Notes: generated by a model from the letters alone, not told the origin. Counted from the stretch's first letter, positions 1-8,855 are shown. The stretch: 33,341 nucleotides of DNA from an uncultured bacterium (GCA_903835185.1 CAILLX010000047.1:1-33341), one strand, 5' to 3'. Program-made: numbers and translations.

Positions 1-156
1 CCGACTTCTGCAGGTCCGCCCGCCAATGTTGGCAGGTTGCCCACACTCCCAGACAAGTCCTGCAACATCGAAAAAGAGAAACACTTGAAAACGACACTAA
101 ATTTCTCACTTAATCTGTCTCAAGTCATTGACAAATTCCGAGCGCAGAATCTCTGA
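1..156 (+). CDS. 3' end of an unidentified gene (partial)
   Basis: Reading frame 1 is open from the first base to a TGA at 154-156 and gives about 51 residues with ordinary composition (Pro-rich start, then a Lys/Glu-rich stretch, ending SQVIDKFRAQNL). The start lies outside the window. No family is recognisable. The other two forward frames stop at 86-88 and 111-113, so this is the best candidate for the gene entering the window. It may not be the true end: a second frame opens just before this stop and continues in a protein-like way to 356 (see next entry). Confidence 0.35.
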   Translation, partial: PTSAGPPANVGRLPTLPDKSCNIEKEKHLKTTLNFSLNLSQVIDKFRAQNL

Positions 157-356
157 GCTCTCCAGTCAATACCTCACCACCAGCACAGCCTATACAGCAG
201 CCACCGCAACCAGCACAAGCATTGCCAACAGAAGAATGGCCGCAAGCTGATGACACGAAGCAAGAGGCTAAACATGGTGACCAATCACCGTCAACCGCTA
301 CAGGTGCTCAGAGGCAGAGTTCTGGCGTAACTTATAACGGACCTTCATCTCGCTAA
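132..356 (+). pseudogene. Frame-shifted continuation or low-complexity C-terminal tail
   Basis: Frame 3 is open from 132, just after a TGA at 129-131, to TAA at 354-356. It gives 74 residues rich in Pro, Gln, Ser and Ala (for example PPAQPIQQPPQPAQALPTEE), and has no ATG near its 5' end. Such P/Q-rich tails are common at the C-termini of secreted proteins in this window, for example the one at 12729. The overlap with the frame-1 ORF over 132-156 suggests that one gene was split by a frameshift or an assembly error. It could instead be non-coding sequence. Confidence 0.3.
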
Positions 357-438
357 CGACAATGTACACTGCAGCAGTTCGACACTTGAGAATCAGGCAC
401 TCATAACATAGCAAGGTAATAAGAGGAGGCAAGAAACA

Positions 439-1116
439 GTGATAATATTCAAGTCCAGCCATCGCCAGAACGGACAGGCCATTGCCGAAGGAGCAGCATT
501 CCTTGTGATTCTCCTTCCAATCATGCTGGCAGTGTTATTCTTGACACTTTATATAGGTATTAGTTCTTATTATCATGTGGTGTTAGTTCAGGTAGCTGAT
601 GCTGGTGCTAGATCTGCGGTAAACGAGAGATACTGGATAGGCGCACAAAGACCGGATTATGATCCAAAAAAAGCAGGGACGAAGATAATGGCCTTGGTGA
701 CGAACTTGTGGACGCAGACCGGATTACCCGGAACAGTCGACCCAACGATGAGCGCAGTCGACTTGACCAGCACGGACACAGTTACTGTCACCTTGTCCGT
801 AAATAACGTGCCAATTCCCAGCGGTGGTTTTTTGTCACCCATCCTTGCGCTACAAGCTAAAGCAGTCGAGCCTTATAACATAGAATCAGCATTCGGAGTG
901 TTGGGAATCTCTGCATGGGACCCAACTTCAACCAACGGAATGGGAATCTATGTACCGTGCTTTGGAGCCGGTCATGCCAATCAACCACCGTACCAAACCC
1001 CTGGTCCCACATGTATGCCCAGTGGTTATCAGTATTCATGTTGGCATCTAGATTTACACGCAAACACCAACCCACCAATAGACGGTCCCGGGTATTGGTG
1101 GTGCGGCGCATACTGA
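439..1116 (+). CDS. TadE-like pilus-type membrane protein
   Basis: Predicted 225-residue protein anchored by one N-terminal membrane helix (about residues 18-42), preceded by a short basic segment and the sequence NGQAIAEGAAF. This resembles the Gln-Ala-x-x-Glu start of TadE/TadG minor pseudopilins of tight-adherence pili. The rest is predicted to be extracytoplasmic. The last 60 residues hold four cysteines and are rich in Pro, Gly, Tyr and Trp, which suggests disulfides or a surface role. The start is GTG, supported by a GAGGAG Shine-Dalgarno at 423-428. No other tad genes are visible. The next gene encodes a secreted VWA protein, a kind of protein often found with pili. The assignment rests on topology and the N-terminal motif only. 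Confidence 0.5.
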   Translation: MIIFKSSHRQNGQAIAEGAAFLVILLPIMLAVLFLTLYIGISSYYHVVLVQVADAGARSAVNERYWIGAQRPDYDPKKAGTKIMALVTNLWTQTGLPGTVDPTMSAVDLTSTDTVTVTLSVNNVPIPSGGFLSPILALQAKAVEPYNIESAFGVLGISAWDPTSTNGMGIYVPCFGAGHANQPPYQTPGPTCMPSGYQYSCWHLDLHANTNPPIDGPGYWWCGAY

Positions 1117-1387
1117 GTGGTGAGTTGCTGTAAGCCCTCGTTGGGAGTGCATTTTGAGTGGTTCTGCTTATTCGAATACATTAGCGTGCTGGGGATTTTG
1201 ACCGAAAAATGTCGGTAGCCTTAAAAGAATCAACAATGAGAAACGAAAAACCAGATCGAAATGGGTAAGGTAGAACCAGGCAAGCTATGCGGCGCCGACC
1301 ATCAACTTATTGCTTCTCGGCCACAATCCATTGAAAGTAACGCCAACTCATGCGTCACAGCTACCAGGATCGTAGAATGAGACTATT

Positions 1388-2452
1388 GTGCCAACACCTA
1401 CTCTGAGCCTATTCACCTGCAACTCCTGGGCATTTCACCCATGGCAGATTAGAAGTGGACGCTCCTGTTTAACAGTATTGATTATGTGCTTTGCTCACAT
1501 TCTGTTATGGCTCACAGCAGCTCTGTTGCCTGCTTCAGCTACGCCTTGCAGCTGTCATAGCACCGACAACACTGCATTGTCTGGCAGCACTCTTCTGGCT
1601 GCTTATCCAGGCGCTCCTTACCCTTATCAAGGTGGAGCTCAATCCACTAATCTGCAAGGTGGAACTCAATCAGCAACTCTACAAGGCGGCACACAAGGCG
1701 AGCTCATTCAAGGGAAGGTTGAGCAGGAGTCCGGTCCAGTCAATGTGCTTATTCTCATCGACTCCTCTTACAGCATGAAAGAGAAGCTTGGCGGAGGCGA
1801 AGCAAAGATGATATCAGCCAAACATGTGCTCGAGAGTACGCTTGCCCGCATCCCGCCTGATGTCAATTTAGGTCTGAGAGTCTTTGGTCAAGGCTACACC
1901 GGAAGCCCTGATATTGACTGCCAGCAATCAGCACTCCTTGTCCCAATCGGGCACGGCAACCGTCGCTCAATCATAGAACAGGTCAGACAGCTCCGCCCTT
2001 ACGGATTGACACCACTCACGTATGCGCTCATGCAAGCCGAGCGTGATTTGCGACAGGTTGAAGGTAGCAAGACAGTCATTTTAATCTCCGACGGTGCTGA
2101 GACCTGTGGAGGAGACCCCTGCGCTTACATCGCCAGATTGAGAGCTTGTGGAGTCAAGCTCAAAGTTGACATAGTCGGACTGGGCATGTGGAGAGAGCGC
2201 ACTGCCCGGTCCCAACTCAACTGTATAGCCGAGCGCTCCGGCGGCAAGTATTATGACGCCAATACGGCTGCAGAACTTGCAGACAGTATCTCTTCAATGG
2301 TTCACGCTGCTCTGTCAGGACGTGTCATCACCAAAATGAAGCAACCTGCAACCGGCACTGAGACCCTAGCAGAACCTAATACACCAGAGACACCACCAGG
2401 CAATTCGGCCGAGCCGATACCGATGCAGATTCCAGTAGTTCCTCCTCAATGA
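1388..2452 (+). CDS. Secreted von Willebrand factor A (VWA) domain protein
   Basis: A 354-residue protein with a hydrophobic signal or anchor segment (about residues 28-50, ending LLPASA). It is followed by short Gln-Gly-Gly-Thr-Gln-type repeats (81-110), a VWA domain (about 117-310) and a Pro/Glu-rich tail. The metal-ion-dependent adhesion site is complete: D125-x-S127-x-S129 in the first strand, T208 in GLTPLT and D235 in ISDGAE. Cysteines in the domain (ETCGGDPC, IDCQQ, LNCIAE) fit an oxidising extracytoplasmic place. The GTG start at 1388 has no clear Shine-Dalgarno; an internal ATG at 1484 would keep the signal segment and is a real alternative. VWA domains bind protein ligands, and a role in adhesion or surface assembly with the TadE-like neighbour is inference. 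Confidence 0.8.
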   Translation: MPTPTLSLFTCNSWAFHPWQIRSGRSCLTVLIMCFAHILLWLTAALLPASATPCSCHSTDNTALSGSTLLAAYPGAPYPYQGGAQSTNLQGGTQSATLQGGTQGELIQGKVEQESGPVNVLILIDSSYSMKEKLGGGEAKMISAKHVLESTLARIPPDVNLGLRVFGQGYTGSPDIDCQQSALLVPIGHGNRRSIIEQVRQLRPYGLTPLTYALMQAERDLRQVEGSKTVILISDGAETCGGDPCAYIARLRACGVKLKVDIVGLGMWRERTARSQLNCIAERSGGKYYDANTAAELADSISSMVHAALSGRVITKMKQPATGTETLAEPNTPETPPGNSAEPIPMQIPVVPPQ

Positions 2453-2467
2453 CAAAGTTGTAGCCCG

Positions 2468-2593
2468 GTAGTGAGATTCCACGATAGTGCGACAGCGCTG
2501 GGCCAATGCTTCGTAGGGTCCCGTTGCACGCGCCTTCGGGCGGATGCAATCCGCCCCTACGGTACTTGTTGCAGAACTTTGGAATCTCACTAC
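2468..2593. repeat. Palindromic MITE-like element, copy 1
   Basis: A 126-bp element bounded by a perfect 14-bp inverted repeat, GTAGTGAGATTCCA at 2468-2481 and its complement at 2580-2593. Inside are a further inverted pair, CGTAGGG at 2512-2518 and CCCTACG at 2555-2561, and a 7-bp hairpin GGGCGGA/TCCGCCC at 2538-2556. The interior is homologous, in reverse orientation, to the element at 16327-16449. It lies between the converging VWA and nuoM genes and could fold strongly enough to act as a two-way terminator. No transposase is encoded, so it would be non-autonomous. No target-site duplication is evident. Confidence 0.75.
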
Positions 2594-2653
2594 TAGGTGG
2601 TAATGCTGAAGCAATGCCACACCACAGGCGGTGCGTGATTGGCAAGCGAACTA

Positions 2654-4219
2654 TCAGTCAATCGTGTAAGACCGCATACCAAGAGTCAGATGCGAAGCCG
2701 CATCCTGTGCCATGCGATCTGCCAAAGGCGTGTACCGGTCAGTGAGAGCACGCGGGTAGACGCCAAGTCCAACTACAAAGAGACATAACACTGATGCCAC
2801 AACAACTTCCCAGGCTTTCATGCCACTTAAATGTCCAGACCACTTGTCGAGCTCTGGTCCGTAGAAAAGCCGTTTGAGCAGCCAGAGCATATATGCGGCA
2901 GTCATAATAATGCCTGTTGCTGCCACAACAATTACTGTGTGCACAAAAGCTGACTGAGAGGCAATCTCAGCCATAGGCGAGGTAAATGCTCCATAGAACA
3001 CAGTTGCCTCAGCAACAAAGCCGGAGAGTGCAGGCAATCCCAGATTGGCTAAAGAAGCCAGAAGCCAGAAGTAAAAAATAGCCGGCATCTGTCTGGCCAG
3101 CCCACCGCCAATTTCAGAAATCTTTCTCGTGTGGCAGCGGTCATAGACTGTTCCGACTAAGAAGAAGAGAGCAGCAGATATAAAGCCGTGGCTAATCATC
3201 TGAAAAATGGCGCCATTTAAGCCAGCTGCAGAGAGCGAGCCTATTCCCAGAGTCACAAAACCCATGTGACTTACACTGGAGAAAGCAATAACCCGCTTCA
3301 TGTCATCCTGCACCAGACACGCTATCGCTGCCCAGACAATGTTGAACGCTCCCAGTGCCATCAGTCCTGTACCAAGCCCTACTATGGCATCAGGGAAGAA
3401 ACCAAGACAGATCCTGACCAAACCGTACGCGCCCATTTTGAGAAGCAAACTGGCCAGAATCATCGATACTGGCGTAGGCGCTTCCACATGGGCATCAGGC
3501 AACCAGGTGTGAAACGGGAAAGAAGGTAGCTTAATCATGAAAGCAAGCATAAAACCAAGGCACGCCACCAGCTGAACAACTTTGCCCAACATCGGTGAGC
3601 AAGTAGCCAGTTTGACCATATCAAATGTTTGATATCCGGCGCCCAGCAACCCGAGCTGATAATACAGATAAAGCAAGGCAGCCAACATAAAGATGCCGCC
3701 AAAGAATGTGTAAATCAGGAACTTCATTGCAGCATAGTCACGCCGCGGACCACCCCAGATTGCTATCAAAAAATACATGGGAACAAGTTCAAGTTCGTAA
3801 AGGACAAAAAACTGAATAAGATCCTGTGAAACAAACACACCAGTAATGGATGCTGTAAGTAACATAAGTAGACTGTAGTAAAGGCGTGGTCTGTTCTCAC
3901 CAACATTTTTGCTTGCCAATACTGATGCAAACGTGACAATGCTCGTCAGAGCAACCAGACAAAGGCTCAAGCCATCGACGCCAACATGGTAGTCAACTGG
4001 CAACGGTGCCCTTATCCAGGATATCTGCTCACTAAACTGCATTCCGACCTGTCCAGGGTGAAAGCCAGTCGCTGCTGCTGCACAGACAAACACCATGGCA
4101 GATGTCAAATAAATGGCCAGTCGTCGGGACCATGACCCAGGACAGACTCCGATAACAAATGCCCCAGCCAGCGGCAAAAGAAGCAGAATAGTCAAGAGAT
4201 GTAGATGCTCAGGAACCAC
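2654..4219 (-). CDS. nuoM: NADH-quinone oxidoreductase subunit M (NuoM/NdhD family)
   Basis: Proton-pumping, antiporter-like membrane subunit of respiratory complex I. The protein is about 521 residues and almost wholly hydrophobic with some 14 helices, the usual NuoM length. The conserved Glu of the first proton channel is in FVLYELELVPMYF (about residues 142-144) and the conserved Lys is in MIKLPSFPFHTWLPDAH (about 230), followed by the family signature VEAPTPVSMILA. I chose a GTG start at 4219 because GGAG at 4226-4229 sits six bases upstream; a TTG at 4231 is also in frame but has no Shine-Dalgarno. It is divergent from nuoL, with 273 bp between the two starts, unlike the usual nuoL-nuoM order on one strand. 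No other complex I subunits lie in the window. Confidence 0.95.
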   Translation of the reverse strand: MVPEHLHLLTILLLLPLAGAFVIGVCPGSWSRRLAIYLTSAMVFVCAAAATGFHPGQVGMQFSEQISWIRAPLPVDYHVGVDGLSLCLVALTSIVTFASVLASKNVGENRPRLYYSLLMLLTASITGVFVSQDLIQFFVLYELELVPMYFLIAIWGGPRRDYAAMKFLIYTFFGGIFMLAALLYLYYQLGLLGAGYQTFDMVKLATCSPMLGKVVQLVACLGFMLAFMIKLPSFPFHTWLPDAHVEAPTPVSMILASLLLKMGAYGLVRICLGFFPDAIVGLGTGLMALGAFNIVWAAIACLVQDDMKRVIAFSSVSHMGFVTLGIGSLSAAGLNGAIFQMISHGFISAALFFLVGTVYDRCHTRKISEIGGGLARQMPAIFYFWLLASLANLGLPALSGFVAEATVFYGAFTSPMAEIASQSAFVHTVIVVAATGIIMTAAYMLWLLKRLFYGPELDKWSGHLSGMKAWEVVVASVLCLFVVGLGVYPRALTDRYTPLADRMAQDAASHLTLGMRSYTID

Positions 4220-4225
4220 AGCTAA

Positions 4226-4229
4226 CTCC
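4226..4229 (-). promoter_or_regulatory. Shine-Dalgarno that decides the nuoM start
   Basis: GGAG on the minus strand, six bases before the GTG at 4219. The upstream TTG at 4231 would overlap it and lacks its own site. Confidence 0.55.
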
Positions 4230-4404
4230 AATTGATTGGGAACGGCTCAGGCTAAATTGTAGTTTGATGTTGACAGATTTCGCTTGGTAACAGCTATCTG
4301 TTGTAACTGAAGTTTTATTGAACATAAAGTTATTTCCTCGACACAAAGTCAGGTACCTCATTTTTGCGCGCCAGCACAGCTCTGCCTGTGGGGTTGGTTT
4401 GTAA

Positions 4405-4422
4405 CAGCGCCCCCGGGCGCTG
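4405..4422. other. GC-rich hairpin in the nuoM-nuoL divergent region
   Basis: CAGCGCCC and GGGCGCTG form a perfect 8-bp inverted repeat with only two bases between the arms, in the region between the two divergent complex I genes. There is no following T-run. It could be an operator or an mRNA leader hairpin; function is unknown. Confidence 0.45.
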
Positions 4423-4492
4423 TATATTGTGTATACGTTTCGATTTACTATCAGTCGTTGCGTTAACACGTTGACATTGTGGAGATCTCATA

Positions 4493-6571
4493 TTGCATCT
4501 ACCAACCCTAACCAATGTGCTTTTTGCCTGGTCGCCAATGATTGTGCTGGCGCCGTTTATAGCTGCAATTGTCATTATCCTATTTGCAAGATTCAATAGA
4601 ACTTTATCGATGCTCCTATCTGTTGGCGCTGTGGCTTACTGCTTCCTGCATTCATGTGCCATTCTCAATGTCCTTTATAACCAACCGCTGCTCAACCCTG
4701 CATCTATCAACTGGGACTGGTTCAACTCACAAAGTTTCCACCTCTCAATGGGGGTTATGATCGACCACCTGGCAGCAGTTATGCTCCTTGTCGTCACAAC
4801 AATCAGTTTGTTTGTACAGATTTATTCACACGGATATATGCGTGAAGACCCGGGATATGCAAGGTTTTTTGCTTACCTCTCCCTCTTTACAGGCTCCATG
4901 TTGGGGCTGGTTGTATCAACAAACCTATTTGAAAGCTATTTTTTCTGGGAGCTCGTTGGAGTCATGAGCTACCTTCTCATCGGCTTCTGGTGGCACAAGC
5001 GCACAGCTGCTGAAGCTGCTTTGAAAGCTTTTATAGTCAACCGCATTGGTGACTTTGGCTTCTTAATTGGTATCCTGTTTTTCCTCTCGTCAACCTTTGG
5101 ATTCTGGGTCAACCATCCAATCCTCATGTTCTCAGATCCGCAAGGGTTTGATTTAGTCGGGGCAATCAGATGGGGGTATAGCCACGGAACCCTCACTGAG
5201 CTGACTTTGACCGGCATCTCAATCTGTATGCTCTTAGGACCTATTGCCAAGTCTGCCCAACTGCCGCTTCATGTCTGGCTTGCCGACGCCATGGAAGGTC
5301 CCACACCAATCTCAGCTCTCATTCACGCAGCCACAATGGTTGCTGCCGGTGTCTATCTGATAGCGCGCGCTTATCCAATCTGGCTTACTCCAAGCCAAAC
5401 ACTAGATTCTGCCGGGCTGGCTGTCATTGCCTGGGTCGGTGGCATTACAGCTTTTGTGGCAGCAACAATAGCTCTTACTCAGTTTGATATTAAACGTATT
5501 CTGGCCTGGTCGACAGTCTCGCAACTTGGTTATATGTTTTGCGGTCTGGGCACCGGTGCCTATACAGCTGGCATATTCCATCTTTTCAACCATGCATTTT
5601 TTAAGGCTATGCTTTTCCTGTGCAGTGGTGCGATTATCCACGCCCTGCACCACTGTTATGCACATGACAGCCAGTTGCAGAAAAGACTCAATGAAGTCTC
5701 CCTGTCTGACCGGCTTATTCCACCAGACCAGGACTTGCGCAATATGGGCGGACTGTGGAAATACATGCCAATTACCGGCTCCTGTTTTCTAGTGGGATGT
5801 CTATCTATATCGGGCATCCCGGGCTTGAGCGGATTTTTCTCCAAAGATGACATCATCTCGTCAGCATTTAGATATACCGGAGGTGGGCATGAACTGCTCT
5901 CCGCCTTGCTTATAATTACAGCCGGACTGACTTCTTTTTACATGTTCAGAACGTTTTTCATGGCTTTCTTCGGTCAGTATAGGGGCAAAGAAGAACCACA
6001 CAAAGAGAAGATTTCAGTTATGAACCTGCCTCTTATAGCTCTGGCAGTTCCTTCCATCATATCCGGTTATCTAGGCGCTAATCCGCAGTGGCTGCCTCAG
6101 CTATGCGGTATCTCTGCTCCTACCACACTGCCTAATCTGTTCGGGCAGTTCCTACACTGGGGCCCAACTGCACAGTTTGAATCTGCCAACCTGCAGATCA
6201 TGTGGATTTCAATCGCCTTTGCCGCAGGCGGCATACTGCTTGCTTATATGGCTTATGTCAAGAATTTCGCAGTTAACAGCTGGTGTGCAGATAAATTCAA
6301 ACCTTTTTACACCCTGTCCTGGAAGAAATGGTACTTTGACGAAATATATCTCTGGATTTGCCAAAAGCTAGTTTTGCGGTTGTTCCGATCGCTCTGGAAT
6401 CTCATTGATATGACACTTGTGGATAACTGTGTCAACCTCTCCTGTTTTGCCACCCTCGGTAGTGGCGAACTGCTGCGATATTCGGAGAATGGGCGTGCTC
6501 AATGGTATGCACTTGTCATCTTTGGCAGCGTTGCAACATTGGCACTGCTTTATTTCTTTATCCGCCCCTGA
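4493..6571 (+). CDS. nuoL: NADH-quinone oxidoreductase subunit L (NuoL/NdhF family)
   Basis: The 692-residue proton-pumping subunit L of complex I, with the long C-terminal extension (lateral helix and final membrane segment LVIFGSVATLALLYFFI) typical of NuoL rather than NuoM or NuoN. Key residues are present: E153 in FFWELVGVMSYLL and K253 in IAKSAQLPLHVWLADAMEG, followed by PTPISALIHAATMVAAGVYL. The start is TTG at 4493, supported by GGAG at 4481-4484 with an 8-base spacer; an ATG at codon 15 is the alternative. A hairpin follows the stop by about 35 bp. The divergent pairing with nuoM suggests shared control from the intervening region and that the other subunits are encoded elsewhere (inference). 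Confidence 0.96.
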   Translation: MHLPTLTNVLFAWSPMIVLAPFIAAIVIILFARFNRTLSMLLSVGAVAYCFLHSCAILNVLYNQPLLNPASINWDWFNSQSFHLSMGVMIDHLAAVMLLVVTTISLFVQIYSHGYMREDPGYARFFAYLSLFTGSMLGLVVSTNLFESYFFWELVGVMSYLLIGFWWHKRTAAEAALKAFIVNRIGDFGFLIGILFFLSSTFGFWVNHPILMFSDPQGFDLVGAIRWGYSHGTLTELTLTGISICMLLGPIAKSAQLPLHVWLADAMEGPTPISALIHAATMVAAGVYLIARAYPIWLTPSQTLDSAGLAVIAWVGGITAFVAATIALTQFDIKRILAWSTVSQLGYMFCGLGTGAYTAGIFHLFNHAFFKAMLFLCSGAIIHALHHCYAHDSQLQKRLNEVSLSDRLIPPDQDLRNMGGLWKYMPITGSCFLVGCLSISGIPGLSGFFSKDDIISSAFRYTGGGHELLSALLIITAGLTSFYMFRTFFMAFFGQYRGKEEPHKEKISVMNLPLIALAVPSIISGYLGANPQWLPQLCGISAPTTLPNLFGQFLHWGPTAQFESANLQIMWISIAFAAGGILLAYMAYVKNFAVNSWCADKFKPFYTLSWKKWYFDEIYLWICQKLVLRLFRSLWNLIDMTLVDNCVNLSCFATLGSGELLRYSENGRAQWYALVIFGSVATLALLYFFIRP

Positions 6572-6604
6572 CATTAACTGCCAAGTGCCAGAGTGTAAAG
6601 ACAC

Positions 6605-6624
6605 AACTGGCGTACATGCCAGTT
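6605..6624. terminator. Hairpin downstream of nuoL
   Basis: AACTGGC (6605-6611) and GCCAGTT (6618-6624) form a perfect 7-bp stem with a 6-base loop, 33 bp after the nuoL stop. No T-run follows, so it is a candidate mRNA 3' end structure rather than a classical intrinsic terminator. Confidence 0.35.
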
Positions 6625-6810
6625 CAAGATTCCAAGCTCAGTCTCGCTAGAAAGCTCAGAGTCACAAATCAGCAGTCCAGCTAGCACTCTTCACATTGCG
6701 TTCACGTCCTTGTGTTATTTTATTCAAGCAGCGCCAAAGATACTGGAGCTGTTGCCTCAGACATTGACCAGAACACGCTTTGCCAGTCCAGTATCCTGCC
6801 CTGAAGGTAT

Positions 6811-6815
6811 AGGAG
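6811..6815 (+). promoter_or_regulatory. Shine-Dalgarno that decides the korA start
   Basis: AGGAG directly abuts the ATG at 6816 but lies nine bases before the in-frame ATG at 6825. The second ATG is therefore the likelier start of korA. Confidence 0.55.
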
Positions 6816-6824
6816 ATGAAGAGA

Positions 6825-8855
6825 ATGCAAGAAGTCACCATTGGCATTGGTGGATCAGCTGGAGACGGGCTTGACAAGTCGGGTGATACTCTGGCTCGCA
6901 CAGCAGGTCGCCTGGGACTCCAGGTCTATGCTTATAACTGCTACCAATCGATCATTCGCGGCGGGCATATCTTTCTGAAAATAAGAATTGGTGACGAGAA
7001 GGTGAGGTCGCACGGCAATCATCTCAATGCATTGATTGCTCTCAATCAGGACACTATTGAGCGCCATGCCGGTGAAGTTGAAGATGGTGGCGTGATCCTC
7101 TTGAATGGCGACCGGCTGAAATGCAACCAGGCACGCATCCGCGCTGGTGTGAATATCTTACCGCTGCCCATGTCTCACGTAACTGCCTCAGTTGTGGAAC
7201 AGTTTGGGCCAATTCAGCCTATCATGCAGAATACTGTGCTTGTGGGAGCTCTAATGTATCTGGCTCAAATTGATTTCGAGCAGGCTTCTGGAGTACTGAC
7301 AGATACTTTCAAGCACAAAGGACAGAAAGTAGTTGATTTGAACGTCGGCTTGCTCAAAGCTGGCTGGGACTTTGCCAGCAGTCACAGCAAGCCTGTTGGA
7401 GCCAGCTGGAAATACAGCCGCGTGCGCCGACCTTTTGTAACAGGCAATGAAGCGATTGCTCTGGGAGCTGCTGCTGCCGGTTGTAAGTTCTACTGTGCCT
7501 ATCCGATGACTCCTGCCACCAGCATTTTGCACTGGATGTCCAGTCACGCCAAACGACTGGGGATCTGCGTCAAGCAGGCTGAAGACGAGCTTGCTGTAAT
7601 CAACATGGCAATAGGTGCCGGACTGGCCGGAGTAAGGGCAATGTGCGCCACTGCCGGCGGTGGCTTCGCTTTAATGACAGAAGCTATCGGCATGGCAGGA
7701 ATGATGGAAGCACCGGTAGTTTGCGTGGAAGTACAGCGTGGCGGTCCGTCAACCGGACTGCCCACTAAAACAGAGCAGGCGGACCTCTTTCAATTATTGG
7801 GTGCCTCGCAAGGGGAATATCCTCGTATGATCGTCGCTCCCTCTGACGTCACTGATGCTTTCTGGACTACTGTGGAAGCATTCAACATGGCAGAGCGCTA
7901 CCAGATGCCAGTCATGATCATGTCGGATCTGCTTCTCTCCGAACACCCGGAGACAGTGGATGCGGATGCACTTACACACGATGTCACGATCGATCGTGGA
8001 CAGATGATCACCTCCTGGAACCCAGATGCCGGCAAGTATAAGCGTTACGCCATGACTCCATCCGGCATCTCACCGCGCGCCTGTCCTGGCTGTGCTGAAA
8101 CACTTTATGTGGCAGGCTCAGACGAGCATGATGAAGAGTCCATTCTAGTTTCAGACATGTACACATCACCTGCAACCCGTCGCAAGATGATGGAAAAGCG
8201 GATGCGCAAAATGGATCAACTGCTAAAGGATCTTCCTGCCCCATCGCTTGTTGGTCCAGCAGATGCCGAAGTCACTCTTGTGACCTGGGGATCCACCGGC
8301 GGAGCGGTAGCTGAGGCAGCCAAAATGCTCTCAAACGAGGGCATCAAGACCAGTTATCTCCAAATCAAATACATAGTGCCTTTCCATAGCAAGGAAATAA
8401 GCGCCATTCTTAACCGTCCGACGATGAAGATTACAGTCGAAGTAAACTACACAAGTCAGCTGTCCAAATATGTGCGCATGGAGACCAGCATAAGCATGGA
8501 CGGACACATCAATAAATATGATGGTGAGCCGCTTGAACCAGCCTATATTGTCAGTCACGTTAAAGACATTTTGGCAGGGAGAAAGCCAGATCTAACAGTG
8601 ACTGAAGCTGAAGCTAAAGAGATTGCTGATCACTATTTGAGAACCCATTTTGCAAATAAGTTGTGCCCGACTAAGGCTGTCTGCCAGCCCAGCAAAAAAT
8701 ACAACGAGCCAGTGTGGACAATTGAACTCACACATAGACTAAGCGGAGAGCCAGGTGGCGAGATGATCGTGGGCGCTCATACAGCATCCACCTATTCATT
8801 CAAGAAGGTGGAGGAAGAGTCGAGCAAGCCTGCGCCTCAGTTAACGCGGCAGTAG
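6825..8855 (+). CDS. korA: 2-oxoacid (probably 2-oxoglutarate):ferredoxin oxidoreductase, fused gamma-alpha subunit
   Basis: Predicted 676-residue subunit of a thiamine-diphosphate enzyme that oxidatively decarboxylates a 2-oxoacid to acyl-CoA and reduces ferredoxin, or runs in reverse. The gamma domain is N-terminal (IGGSAGDGLDKSGDTLAR, then QSIIRGGHIF; about residues 1-190). The pyrimidine-binding alpha domain follows (GNEAIALGAAAAGCKFYCAYPMTP, then QAEDELAVINMAIGAGLAG), and domain II closes the chain (VTLVTWGSTGGAVAEAAKML). This gamma-alpha fusion is characteristic of KorA-type enzymes. korB starts 86 bp downstream, so the pair is likely one operon. The start was moved to 6825 because of Shine-Dalgarno spacing; 6816 is also in frame. 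Substrate preference cannot be read with certainty. Confidence 0.92.
   Translation: MQEVTIGIGGSAGDGLDKSGDTLARTAGRLGLQVYAYNCYQSIIRGGHIFLKIRIGDEKVRSHGNHLNALIALNQDTIERHAGEVEDGGVILLNGDRLKCNQARIRAGVNILPLPMSHVTASVVEQFGPIQPIMQNTVLVGALMYLAQIDFEQASGVLTDTFKHKGQKVVDLNVGLLKAGWDFASSHSKPVGASWKYSRVRRPFVTGNEAIALGAAAAGCKFYCAYPMTPATSILHWMSSHAKRLGICVKQAEDELAVINMAIGAGLAGVRAMCATAGGGFALMTEAIGMAGMMEAPVVCVEVQRGGPSTGLPTKTEQADLFQLLGASQGEYPRMIVAPSDVTDAFWTTVEAFNMAERYQMPVMIMSDLLLSEHPETVDADALTHDVTIDRGQMITSWNPDAGKYKRYAMTPSGISPRACPGCAETLYVAGSDEHDEESILVSDMYTSPATRRKMMEKRMRKMDQLLKDLPAPSLVGPADAEVTLVTWGSTGGAVAEAAKMLSNEGIKTSYLQIKYIVPFHSKEISAILNRPTMKITVEVNYTSQLSKYVRMETSISMDGHINKYDGEPLEPAYIVSHVKDILAGRKPDLTVTEAEAKEIADHYLRTHFANKLCPTKAVCQPSKKYNEPVWTIELTHRLSGEPGGEMIVGAHTASTYSFKKVEEESSKPAPQLTRQ

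Noticed and set aside
2366-2645. Minus-strand ORFs of 84-89 codons between the VWA gene and nuoM
   Set aside because: They run through the palindromic element and the end of the VWA gene, without ribosome-binding sites or protein-like composition.
4471-4494. TTGACA followed by CATATT before nuoL as a promoter
   Set aside because: The spacer is only about 12-14 bases and the start codon would lie on the -10 box, so a working promoter for nuoL is unlikely.
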